Below, piece after piece: positions 19,149 through 28,018 of a stretch of DNA of 64,000 bases (the stretch's first letter is position 1; each line of letters opens with the position of its first letter). Source of the DNA: an uncultured Bacteroides sp. (lineage in GTDB: Bacteria > Bacteroidota > Bacteroidia > Bacteroidales > Bacteroidaceae); NCBI GenBank assembly GCA_900551445.1, contig URWA01000005.1, forward strand, positions 52,641-116,640, written 5' to 3'. The position numbers and the translations under genes were made by a program. Below the pieces are notes generated by a model that worked only from the letters and a program-made list of their open reading frames with translations, ran no database searches and was not told the origin of the DNA.

Positions 19149-20939
19149 ATGGGAATGAAGAAAATATTCTTTAGCTTGTTTTTCATTACTTTTTCTATTT
19201 GCTTGGGAGCTTCAGAACAAGCTATGATAAATGTCTATGGGAGAGATTTCCATTTATTGAATGGAAAATGGAATGTCATAGTGGATTTATATGATCAGGG
19301 ACGTCGTATGGAAGTTTATAAAAATAGAGTTCCTCAAACTAAAGAAGAATTTTATGAATATTCATTTGAAAACGGGATTAGGTTGAATGTGCCTGGAGAC
19401 TGGAATTCACAATCATCAGAACTAAAATATTATGAAGGTACAGTTTGGTATGGACGTCATTTTGTGGCAAACCTTTCTCCTGATAAGAGACAGTTCTTGT
19501 ATTTTGGTGCAGTAAGTTATCGATGTCGTGTCTATTTGAATGGAAAAGAAGTTGCTTCTCATGAGGGAGGATTTACTCCATTTCAGGTGGAGGTTACAGA
19601 TGTATTATTAGAAGGTGATAATTTTTTGGTTGTGGAAGTGAACAATACCCGTTCGGTTGATGCTATTCCAGCAATGGCGTTTGATTGGTGGAATTACGGA
19701 GGAATAACACGTGACGTTATGCTGGTGACTACTCCACGCTTGTTTATCCGTGATTATTTTGTACGATTGGATAGTGTGCAAAAAGATTTGATACATGCTA
19801 CTGTTACTTTATCTGCAAAAGGAGTTCGTGACGTACGGATTGAAATCCCAGAATTGAATATTGAACGTACACTCCAGACAAATGAGGAAGGTGTAGGTCG
19901 GGCCTCGTTAAAAGTACGCAAATTGGAGCTATGGGAACCTGAAAAGGCACGACTATATAAGGTTGTGATAACTTCTGAAGAAGATAAAATAGAGGAAGAA
20001 ATAGGATTTAGACAGATAACTGTGAATGGAACGAGTATTTTGGTTAATGGAAATCCTGTTTTTATGCGTAGTGTATCTTTTCATGAAGAGATACCACAAC
20101 GTATGGGAAGAGCTTTCTCAGAGGCTGATGCTTCAATGCTTTTGAATGAGGCTAAGGCTTTGGGGGTAAATATGATTCGGTTGGCACATTATCCGCAAAA
20201 TGAGTATATAGTACGAATGGCTGAAAAGATGGGGATTATCTTATGGCAGGAGATTCCTATTTGGCAGGGAATAGATTTTGAGGACAGAGGTACTTTGGAT
20301 AAGGCTCGGACCATGCTTAGAGAGATGATAAATAGGGATAAGAATCGCTGTGCGGTATGTTTTTGGGGTGTGGCGAATGAAACTAAACCTTCAGATGCTA
20401 GAAACGCGTTTTTGTTATCATTACTGAAAATGGGGCGTTCGATGGATTGCAGTAGGCTTTATGTGGCGGCATTTGACCTTGTTTATTTCAATAAGAATAC
20501 CCGTCATTTCGAGATGGATGACCCTTTTACAGCAAATCTAGACGTGGTGGCTGTGAATAAATATATGGGATGGTATCATCCGTGGCCTCTAAGCCCTGAA
20601 GAAGCAGTATGGGATGTTGTTCCAGACAAGCCGCTTATTATTTCGGAATTTGGTGGAGAAGCCTTGTATGGTCAACATGGAGATGAAGAAGTGGCTTCTT
20701 CATGGAGTGAAGAATATCAGGCTAAGTTGTATAAAGATAATATTGAGATGTTTAATCATATTCCGAATCTTTGTGGAGTTTCTCCATGGATATTGTTTGA
20801 TTTTCGTTCTCCTTTCCGTTTTCATCCGACCAATCAGAGTGGATGGAACAGAAAAGGATTGCTTTCTGATCAGGGGTTACGTAAAAAGGCATGGTATGTG
20901 ATGCATGAATATTATAAACAGAAAAAATTAGGGAAATGA
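19149..20939 (+). CDS. GH2 beta-galactosidase/beta-glucuronidase-type hydrolase
   Basis: The product has 596 residues with a signal peptide (about 1-20). It shows the three-domain core of GH2: sugar-binding jelly roll (about 60-195), Ig-like domain (about 200-290) and catalytic barrel (about 295-590). The acid/base is in WGVANET (Glu411) and the nucleophile in IISEFGGEA (Glu500). There are no extra C-terminal domains, so it is short like beta-glucuronidases; galactose, glucuronate or mannose are all possible leaving sugars. It begins one base after the esterase stop and overlaps the next gene by four bases (ATGA). Confidence 0.9.
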   Translation: MGMKKIFFSLFFITFSICLGASEQAMINVYGRDFHLLNGKWNVIVDLYDQGRRMEVYKNRVPQTKEEFYEYSFENGIRLNVPGDWNSQSSELKYYEGTVWYGRHFVANLSPDKRQFLYFGAVSYRCRVYLNGKEVASHEGGFTPFQVEVTDVLLEGDNFLVVEVNNTRSVDAIPAMAFDWWNYGGITRDVMLVTTPRLFIRDYFVRLDSVQKDLIHATVTLSAKGVRDVRIEIPELNIERTLQTNEEGVGRASLKVRKLELWEPEKARLYKVVITSEEDKIEEEIGFRQITVNGTSILVNGNPVFMRSVSFHEEIPQRMGRAFSEADASMLLNEAKALGVNMIRLAHYPQNEYIVRMAEKMGIILWQEIPIWQGIDFEDRGTLDKARTMLREMINRDKNRCAVCFWGVANETKPSDARNAFLLSLLKMGRSMDCSRLYVAAFDLVYFNKNTRHFEMDDPFTANLDVVAVNKYMGWYHPWPLSPEEAVWDVVPDKPLIISEFGGEALYGQHGDEEVASSWSEEYQAKLYKDNIEMFNHIPNLCGVSPWILFDFRSPFRFHPTNQSGWNRKGLLSDQGLRKKAWYVMHEYYKQKKLGK

Positions 20940-23900
20940 GATTGAATTGGAATTATTTAGCGGGACTTTTTTGTGGCTTGTGGATGCTGCTTGCAGGAAA
21001 CGGGTATGCGGGCAACGTGGCAAGTCCGGAAAAAGTAATTAAAGTATTGTCCGTGGGGAATAGTTTCTCACAAGATGCGGTAGAACAGTATCTGCATGAA
21101 TTGGGTATGGAAGAAGGCTATAATATTGTGATTGGCAATCTTTTCATTGGAGGATGTTCGCTAGAGCGTCATGTGAACAATATTCGGAAAGACGCTTCCG
21201 CGTATGATTACCGGAAAATCGGATTGGACGGGAAAAAAGTACATCATAAAAATATGAGTATTTCCAATGCATTGGCTGAGGAAGAATGGGACTATGTCAG
21301 TCTGCAACAGGCCAGTTCTTTGTCTGGAGTTTATCAGACGTATGAGACATTTCTTCCCGAATTGTACGGGTACGTGAAAGAAAGGGTAGGAAAGCATTGT
21401 AAAATTCTTTTTCATCAGACATGGGCTTATGCGCAGAATTGCCGGAATTCAGGATTTAAGAAATATGGCAGCAATCAGATGGAGATGTATCGGTCTATTG
21501 TAGAAACGGTAAAGAAAGCCGGAAAGTTGGTGAAGTTTTATCGGGTAGTTCCTTCGGGTACAGCTATACAGAACGCACGTACTTCTTTTATAGGTGATTA
21601 TATGAATCGTGATGGTTATCATTTGGATATTGGTGTAGGACGTTATACGGCTGCTTGTACCTGGTTTGAGGTACTTACCGGAAAAAGTGTGTTGGGGAAT
21701 GCCTTTATCCCAAAGAATATTTCTTCAGAGTACGCTGAGATAGCGCAGCGGGCTGCTCACGAAGCTGTACGGCATCCCGATAAGGTGACAGACCTATCTG
21801 ATATAAAAGATCACTCTTTATATAAAAATCCAGCATTCTCCATTGACCGGAGAGTAGATGACTTGTTGGCGCGCATGAATCTGGAGGAAAAGATTTATCA
21901 GTTGAACCAATATACGTTAGGAAGAAATAATAATGAAAATAATATCGGGGAGGCTGTAAAAAATATTCCGGCAGAGATTGGTTCTTTAATTTATTTTGAG
22001 ACTACCCCGGAATTAAGGAATTCGGTACAGAAGAAAGCAGTGGAGGAATCACGTTTGGGCATTCCTATTTTGTTCGGCTATGATGTGATTCATGGTTTCC
22101 GTACGATTTACCCGATTTCATTGGGACAGGCAGCTTCTTGGAATCCGGATTTAGTATCTCAAGCTTGTAGTGTAGCTGCTCAGGAAGCATATTCTACAGG
22201 AGTGAACTGGACTTTCTCGCCAATGGTAGATGTAGCGCGTGACGGACGCTGGGGCAGAGTATCTGAAGGTTATGGGGAGGATTCCTATGTGAACGGTGTG
22301 TTTGCCGTCGCTTCGGTGAAAGGTTATCAGGGAGACACTCTTTCTGCCGCAAACCGAGTGGCGGCTTGTCTGAAGCATTATGTAGGATACGGAGCTTCAG
22401 AAGCAGGTCGGGATTATGTGCCGACTGAAATTTCCCAGCAGACACTTTGGGATACGTATTTACCTCCGTTTGAAGCAGGAATAAAGGCCGGGGCTGCAAC
22501 TGTGATGAGTGCGTTTAATAATATTAGTGGAATTCCTGCCTCAGCCAACTATTATACTTTGACAGAAATATTAAAGAAACGTTGGAAACATCGTGGATTT
22601 GTAGTATCTGATTGGGATGCGGTAAAACAGTTGATTACGCAAGGACTTGCGGCAAATGAAAAAGAAGCTGCATGGTATGCTTTTTCTGCTGGACTAGAGA
22701 TGGATATGACAGACAATTGTTATCAAAAACATTTGGGTAAACTGGTTAAGGAAGGAAAAGTCTCTATGGAGGCAATTGATGATGCTGTTGGGAGAATATT
22801 ACGGTTGAAATTTGAGTTAGGGCTGTTCGAAAATCCATATACCGAGATATTGCCGGATGACAGGCGTTTCTTATTGCCGTCAAGTTTGAATGTGGCTGAA
22901 CAACTCGCCCAAGAGTCAATGGTGCTATTGAAGAATAATAAGGGTGTACTTCCATTGAAAAAAGGACATAAGATAGCTTTTATTGGACCAATGGCTAATA
23001 ATCGCTTGCATTTGTTAGGTTCATGGTCTGCGCATGGAGATGAAAAAGATGTGGTATCTATTCTTGATGGTATTAGAAAAGAAAAAGGATTTATCAAAAA
23101 GAACATATTGTTTGCGGATGGATGTGGTTTTGATGGCAATGATCGGAGTGGTTTTGCTGAAGCTATTAGAGTTGCGGAACAGGCAGATATAATAATAGCT
23201 TGTTTGGGTGAAAAGAAAACTTGGAGTGGAGAAAATGCATCCCGTTCTGTTATATCACTTCCACAGATACAAGAGGAGTTGCTTGAGAACTTGAAAAAAA
23301 CGAGAAAACCATTGGTCGTATTACTTTCAAGCGGACGTCCTTTGGATTTGTCACGTATAGAGCCTTTGGCTGATGCTATGTTGGAAATATGGCAACCAGG
23401 TATTACGGCTGGAATTGCTGTTGCAGGTATTCTTTCCGGCAGATATAACCCATCAGGGAAATTACCTATAACTTTTCCCTATACAACAGGTCAAATTCCT
23501 ATTTATTATAATCATCGTAAAAGTGGAAGAACACATCAAGGTAAATATCAGAATATTACAAGCGAACCATTATATTCATTCGGACATGGATTAAGCTATA
23601 CTAAATTTGAATATGGAACTTTGAAGTTGTCGTCTAGTAAAATACGACGTGGAGATACATTGAGGGCAGAAATCGAAGTGAAAAATGTGGGGAATTATGA
23701 TGGGAAAGAGACCCTGTTATGGTTTGTTGCTGATCCTTTTTCTTCGATAACTCGTCCGGTAAAGGAGTTGAAATATTTTGAGAAAAAAGAAATCCCTGCG
23801 GGGGAAAGTAGAATCTTTACGTTCGATATAAATCTGGAACGAGATTTAGGATTTGTGAATGAAGATGGGAAACGTTTGCTGGAGAATGGTATCTTCTATA

Positions 23901-23944
23901 TTATGGTCAAAGATCAAAAAGTAAAGATTGAATTAATTGATTAA
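20936..23944 (+). CDS. Fusion of SGNH-type (DUF4886) domain and GH3 hydrolase
   Basis: The product has 1,002 residues. A signal peptide (about 1-26) is followed by an SGNH/DUF4886 domain (about 33-285) with the Ser block LSVGNSFSQDA (Ser43) and NRDGYHLD (Asp226, His229), so a hydrolase triad is plausible. From about 295 a full GH3 enzyme follows, with CLKHYVGYGAS, nucleophile motif FVVSDWDAV (Asp559), and a fibronectin-III-like end (TRPVKELKYF). The protein may remove an ester group and a beta-linked sugar from the same molecule. No stop or frameshift separates the parts. The start overlaps the upstream stop by four bases. Base composition falls to AT-rich after about 22,550. Confidence 0.88.
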   Translation: MRLNWNYLAGLFCGLWMLLAGNGYAGNVASPEKVIKVLSVGNSFSQDAVEQYLHELGMEEGYNIVIGNLFIGGCSLERHVNNIRKDASAYDYRKIGLDGKKVHHKNMSISNALAEEEWDYVSLQQASSLSGVYQTYETFLPELYGYVKERVGKHCKILFHQTWAYAQNCRNSGFKKYGSNQMEMYRSIVETVKKAGKLVKFYRVVPSGTAIQNARTSFIGDYMNRDGYHLDIGVGRYTAACTWFEVLTGKSVLGNAFIPKNISSEYAEIAQRAAHEAVRHPDKVTDLSDIKDHSLYKNPAFSIDRRVDDLLARMNLEEKIYQLNQYTLGRNNNENNIGEAVKNIPAEIGSLIYFETTPELRNSVQKKAVEESRLGIPILFGYDVIHGFRTIYPISLGQAASWNPDLVSQACSVAAQEAYSTGVNWTFSPMVDVARDGRWGRVSEGYGEDSYVNGVFAVASVKGYQGDTLSAANRVAACLKHYVGYGASEAGRDYVPTEISQQTLWDTYLPPFEAGIKAGAATVMSAFNNISGIPASANYYTLTEILKKRWKHRGFVVSDWDAVKQLITQGLAANEKEAAWYAFSAGLEMDMTDNCYQKHLGKLVKEGKVSMEAIDDAVGRILRLKFELGLFENPYTEILPDDRRFLLPSSLNVAEQLAQESMVLLKNNKGVLPLKKGHKIAFIGPMANNRLHLLGSWSAHGDEKDVVSILDGIRKEKGFIKKNILFADGCGFDGNDRSGFAEAIRVAEQADIIIACLGEKKTWSGENASRSVISLPQIQEELLENLKKTRKPLVVLLSSGRPLDLSRIEPLADAMLEIWQPGITAGIAVAGILSGRYNPSGKLPITFPYTTGQIPIYYNHRKSGRTHQGKYQNITSEPLYSFGHGLSYTKFEYGTLKLSSSKIRRGDTLRAEIEVKNVGNYDGKETLLWFVADPFSSITRPVKELKYFEKKEIPAGESRIFTFDINLERDLGFVNEDGKRLLENGIFYIMVKDQKVKIELID

Positions 23945-23953
23945 ATTGTGAGT

Positions 23954-26389
23954 ATGAGGTTAAAATGGATGGCCATGATATTGGCCTGTGCTAATTGGAT
24001 ATTTGGGTATGCTCAGCGTACTGAATGTTTATTGGAAGAGCACTGGAAGTTTATAAAAGAAGATGTCGTTGGAGCTCAGTTGGTTACGTATGATGATACA
24101 AAATGGGAGACAGTTTCCGTCCCTCATGATTGGGCTATTTATGGTCCGTTTGATAGAAACAATGATTTGCAAAATGTGACTGTCGTACAGAATTTGGAAA
24201 AAAAAACTTCGTTAAAAACCGGACGCACCGGAGGGCTGCCTTATGTGGGAACCGGATGGTATCGGACTACATTCAAGGCTCCCCAGGGAAAGCATACCAC
24301 CTTGGTCTTCGACGGGGCAATGAGCGAAGCACGTGTATATGTCAATGGAAAAGAAGTCTGCTTCTGGCCTTACGGTTACAACTCATTTTACTGTGATGTG
24401 ACCGATGTGGTCCATGCAGACGGCAAGGAAAACATTCTGGCCGTAAGACTGGAGAACAAGCCCCAGTCTTCACGCTGGTATCCGGGAGCCGGACTGTACC
24501 GGAATGTGCACGTCCTATCCACCGACAAGATACATGTGCCTGTCTGGGGTACGCAGATTACGACTCCCCACGTAGGCAAGGATTTTGCCTCTGTATGCCT
24601 GCGCACTCAGATTGAAGGAACCGACACAAGAGAACTGACCGTAGTTACGGACATTCTTTCCCCGGAAGGGAAAGTGGTCGCATCCAAGGAAAATAAAGGT
24701 CACATCAACCACGGACAGCCTTTTACCCAAAATTTCCTTGTAGCGAATCCGTCCTTATGGTCGCCTGAATCTCCGGCACTGTATCAGGCCGTCTCCAAAA
24801 TCTATTGTGAAGGAAAGCTGACGGATACCTATACAACCCGCTTCGGTATCCGTTCCATCGAGTTTGTGGCCGATAAAGGTTTTTACCTGAACGGACAGCA
24901 CCGGAAGTTTCAAGGGGTATGCAACCATCATGACCTGGGCCCCTTGGGAGCTGCAGTCAACAAATCAGCTCTCCGCCACCAGCTTTCACTCCTGAAGGAT
25001 ATGGGCTGCGACGCTATCCGGACTGCCCATAACATGCCTGCTCCGGAACTGGTGGAACTGTGCGATGAAATGGGTTTCATGATGATGATTGAACCTTTTG
25101 ACGAATGGGATATAGCCAAATGTGAAAACGGCTATCACCGCTATTTCCAAGAATGGGCCGAAAAAGACATGGTCAATATGCTCCGGCACTACCGCAACAA
25201 TCCCAGCGTGATTATGTGGAGCATCGGTAACGAAGTGCCCACCCAATGTAGCCCTGAAGGCTATCAGGTGGCTAAGTTCCTGCAGGATATATGCCACAGA
25301 GAAGATCCTACCCGGCCGGTCACCTGCGGAATGGACCAGGTGAGCTGTGTTTTAGATAATGGATTTGCTACAATGATTGATATTCCTGGGTTGAATTATC
25401 GTACTTCTCGTTATGAGGAAGCATATCAGCGTTTGCCGCAAAATCTTATTTTGGGATCTGAAACGTCTTCCACTGTGAGTTCGAGAGGAGTATATAAATT
25501 ACCCGTACAAAAGGGATTTAGTGTACTTTATGATGATCATCAATGTTCTTCTTATGATTTGGAAGCTTGTGTATGGTCCAATATCCCCGATATTGACCTG
25601 GCACTGGCAGAAGACCACGACTGGACACTGGGACAATTTGTTTGGACTGGTTTTGATTATTTAGGAGAACCCAGCCCGTATGATAAAGATTCATGGCCCA
25701 ACCACAGTTCCATGTTCGGCATCATCGACCTGGCTTCCATTCCCAAAGACCGCTATTATCTGTATCGCAGTGTATGGAACAAAAAAGTGGAGACCTTACA
25801 TATTCTTCCCCATTGGAACTGGGAAGGGCATGAAGGAACCGAAGTGCCTGTGTTTGTATATACCAGCTATCCTTCCGCCGAGTTATTCATAAACGGAAAA
25901 AGTTTCGGCAAACAAACCAAACACGGAGAAACTCCGGAGAACCGTTTCCGCTTGATGTGGCCTCATGCTATCTATGAGCCCGGAGAAGTCAAAGTGGTCG
26001 CTTACAATCAAGCCGGAGAGCCCGTAGCAGAAAAAATGATACATACGGCAGGAAGACCTCATCATATAGAATTGTCTACAAAGCGAGAGTCTTTGGTGTC
26101 GGACGGGAAAGATTTGGCTTATGTGACTCTTAAAATAGTTGATAAGGATGGTCGTTTATGTCCGCAGGATGGGCGACTCGTGTATTTTCAAGTAGATGGT
26201 GAAGGACGATTTCGTGCAGCCGCTAATGGAGATCCTACTTGTTTGGATTTATTCCATTTACCCCAGATGCATGTTTTTAATGGAATGTTGACATTAATAG
26301 TGCAGTCTGGCAAAAAGGAAGGATATATTAAGGTGAAAGCTACATCTCCAGGCATTAATGCTGGGATGTTGCAATTAAAGGTTAAATGA
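23954..26389 (+). CDS. GH2 beta-galactosidase-type hydrolase with DUF4982
   Basis: Translation may begin at the ATG at 23954 (811 residues) or the GTG at 23948; the ATG gives a standard signal peptide. Domains in order are the GH2 jelly roll (about 25-190), Ig-like domain, and catalytic barrel with acid/base in WSIGNEVP (Glu427) and nucleophile in LGSETSS (Glu503). A DUF4982-type domain (about 615-680, VYTSYPSAELFINGKSFG) and a final Ig-like domain follow. Predicted to remove terminal beta-galactose or a close relative. It is the last gene of the operon. The gene alternates between AT-rich and GC-rich blocks, which suggests recombination with a related gene. Confidence 0.92.
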   Translation: MRLKWMAMILACANWIFGYAQRTECLLEEHWKFIKEDVVGAQLVTYDDTKWETVSVPHDWAIYGPFDRNNDLQNVTVVQNLEKKTSLKTGRTGGLPYVGTGWYRTTFKAPQGKHTTLVFDGAMSEARVYVNGKEVCFWPYGYNSFYCDVTDVVHADGKENILAVRLENKPQSSRWYPGAGLYRNVHVLSTDKIHVPVWGTQITTPHVGKDFASVCLRTQIEGTDTRELTVVTDILSPEGKVVASKENKGHINHGQPFTQNFLVANPSLWSPESPALYQAVSKIYCEGKLTDTYTTRFGIRSIEFVADKGFYLNGQHRKFQGVCNHHDLGPLGAAVNKSALRHQLSLLKDMGCDAIRTAHNMPAPELVELCDEMGFMMMIEPFDEWDIAKCENGYHRYFQEWAEKDMVNMLRHYRNNPSVIMWSIGNEVPTQCSPEGYQVAKFLQDICHREDPTRPVTCGMDQVSCVLDNGFATMIDIPGLNYRTSRYEEAYQRLPQNLILGSETSSTVSSRGVYKLPVQKGFSVLYDDHQCSSYDLEACVWSNIPDIDLALAEDHDWTLGQFVWTGFDYLGEPSPYDKDSWPNHSSMFGIIDLASIPKDRYYLYRSVWNKKVETLHILPHWNWEGHEGTEVPVFVYTSYPSAELFINGKSFGKQTKHGETPENRFRLMWPHAIYEPGEVKVVAYNQAGEPVAEKMIHTAGRPHHIELSTKRESLVSDGKDLAYVTLKIVDKDGRLCPQDGRLVYFQVDGEGRFRAAANGDPTCLDLFHLPQMHVFNGMLTLIVQSGKKEGYIKVKATSPGINAGMLQLKVK

Positions 26390-26472
26390 CGAAGTGAAAT
26401 GTTTTAGATTGATCAAAAAGGTTTGTTAATTCCTTAATCTATGTTATAAAACATGTGTAAACGCGCACAATA
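26390..26472. other. AT-rich spacer after the first PUL
   Basis: No gene is seen. It contains an inverted pair ATGTTTTA and TAAAACAT about 50 bases apart, and no clear terminator for the operon upstream. Confidence 0.4.
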
Positions 26473-26503
26473 TTTGCGTAATTCCAGAAACTCCGTACCT
26501 TTG
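26473..26503 (+). promoter_or_regulatory. Promoter upstream of the methyltransferase gene
   Basis: TTTG (26473-26476), a 19-base spacer and TACCTTTG (26496-26503) match the Bacteroides housekeeping promoter exactly. Transcription would start near 26510, about 40 bases before a strong terminator hairpin. Confidence 0.75.
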
Positions 26504-26546
26504 CATCGTGTTTTTCATAGTATTAGATTTAAGGTTAACAAAGGTT

Positions 26547-26571
26547 GGAGTTCAGCGGAACTCCTTTTTTT
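26547..26571 (+). terminator. Terminator hairpin in the methyltransferase leader
   Basis: GGAGTTC (26547-26553) pairs with GAACTCC (26558-26564) around a 4-base loop and is followed by seven T. It lies between the promoter at 26473 and the ATG at 26633, so it would stop most transcripts early or define a roughly 60-base RNA. Confidence 0.7.
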
Positions 26572-26632
26572 ATGCCTTTATCTGAACGAAAGGAAAAACG
26601 ACAGCTAGTACAGATTATTTAAAGCACAGAAG

Positions 26633-27832
26633 ATGGTTGAACTTTCACCCGAAATGCTCCAGTTTATCCGTGCGCATCGTACGGACGATGTGCGTACCTT
26701 GGCCTTGCAGGCCCGCAAATATCCGCAGGTGGATATGGCGGCGGCTGTAGTGCAGATAGCCGGCTGGCAGATTGCCGAGAAGAAAGTGCCCCTTTGGGCG
26801 CAGACCGAAGGCATCCGGTATCCGGCCCACCTGTCCATGGAGCAGTGCTCTTCGGAAATTACGGCCCGCTACAAGGCTTCGTGGCTGAAAGGCGATACGA
26901 TGGCCGATTTGACGGGCGGACTGGGGGTAGATTGTTCTTTCCTGGCACGAAACTTCCGGAAAGTGGATTATGTGGAGCGGCAGGAAGTGCTCTGTGAACT
27001 GGCCCGCCACAATTTCCCCTTGCTCGGTTTGCCGCAGGTCACGGTGCATGAGGCGGATGGCGTAGAATACCTGCAAAAGATGGAACCGGTGGATTGCCTG
27101 TTCTTGGACCCGGCCCGTCGCGACAGTCAGGGAGGAAAGACCGTAGCCATTGCCGACTGTGAACCGGATGTGCAGAAGCTGGAGCCGTTGCTGGTAGAGA
27201 AAGGACGCACGGTGGTGGTGAAACTTTCGCCCATGCTCGACATCTTTTCTTCCCTGCGGGAGTTGAAATACATCCGTCAGATTCATGTAGTGGCTGTGAA
27301 TAACGAGTGCAAAGAGTTGCTCGTAGTGCTTCAAAAACCGGAAAAATCGGCTTCAGAAGCCTCAGAAGAGGTGTGGATAAGTTGTGAACAGGCTGTTAAT
27401 AACTTTTTGACGGAACCGTTTGTCTTCACTTATGCACAGGAGAAGGAAGCGCAGTGTCCGCTGGCGAAAGAAATCGGGAATTACCTTTATGAACCGGGGG
27501 CAGCCTTGCTGAAAGCAGGACCTTACCGCCTGTTGGGAGTGCGTTTCGGTCTCCAAAAACTGCATGTGAACAGTCATTTGTATACGTCGGAAGTGTTGGT
27601 CGACTTTCCGGGACGCCGTTTCCGGGTGCTGGAAGTGTCGGGTTTTGGGAAGAAGGAACTGAAACAGTTGCTGCAAGGAGTGGACAAGGCCAACCTGACG
27701 GTACGTAATTTCCCGGCCTCGGTGGCGGAACTCCGGAAAAAATGGAAATTGAAGGAAGGTGGTGATGTGTATCTGTTTGCCACTACCTTGGAAGGCGACC
27801 GGCACGTGGTCATCAAATGCGTCAAGGCATAG
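26633..27832 (+). CDS. THUMP-like class I SAM-dependent methyltransferase
   Basis: The product has 399 residues and no signal peptide, so it is cytoplasmic. The SAM-binding motif is MADLTGGLGVD (90-100), followed by VDYVERQ (acidic end of strand 2) and DCLFLDPARRD (154-164), the DPAR motif seen in a Bacteroidota methyltransferase family with a C-terminal THUMP-like domain. An RNA substrate is likely from that C-terminal domain, but the modified base is unknown. It stands alone between a leader terminator and a strong downstream terminator. Confidence 0.82.
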   Translation: MVELSPEMLQFIRAHRTDDVRTLALQARKYPQVDMAAAVVQIAGWQIAEKKVPLWAQTEGIRYPAHLSMEQCSSEITARYKASWLKGDTMADLTGGLGVDCSFLARNFRKVDYVERQEVLCELARHNFPLLGLPQVTVHEADGVEYLQKMEPVDCLFLDPARRDSQGGKTVAIADCEPDVQKLEPLLVEKGRTVVVKLSPMLDIFSSLRELKYIRQIHVVAVNNECKELLVVLQKPEKSASEASEEVWISCEQAVNNFLTEPFVFTYAQEKEAQCPLAKEIGNYLYEPGAALLKAGPYRLLGVRFGLQKLHVNSHLYTSEVLVDFPGRRFRVLEVSGFGKKELKQLLQGVDKANLTVRNFPASVAELRKKWKLKEGGDVYLFATTLEGDRHVVIKCVKA

Positions 27833-27864
27833 GCCTCTACTCGAAAATTGTCAAAAAATCATAC

Positions 27865-27899
27865 AGCGGGTGTCTAATTTTTAGACACCCGCTTTTTTT
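27865..27899 (+). terminator. Strong terminator after the methyltransferase gene
   Basis: A perfect 13-base-pair stem (27865-27877 with 27881-27893, TTT loop) is followed by seven consecutive T. Confidence 0.9.
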
Positions 27900-27939
27900 A
27901 GGTATTTCATTCTTTGTTGATAATCAGCTGTTTAAAAGA

Positions 27940-27956
27940 TTGGCACGGACTTTGTA
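27940..27956 (+). promoter_or_regulatory. rpoN site: Sigma-54 (RpoN) type promoter of the ABC exporter operon
   Basis: The sequence TTGGCACGGACTTTGTA matches the -24/-12 pattern TTGGCACG-N4-TTGCA with one change in the -12 element (GC to GT). The GG and the -12 element are at the required spacing. It lies 63 bases before the ABC ATPase ATG. No TAnnTTTG promoter is seen in this gap. Transcription would need an NtrC-type activator, which is not coded in this window. Confidence 0.7.
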
Positions 27957-28018
27957 TAGGATTTAGTGGAAAATAAAACTCCGAAATGAAAATATGAATC
28001 CTATAAAACGATAAAATT

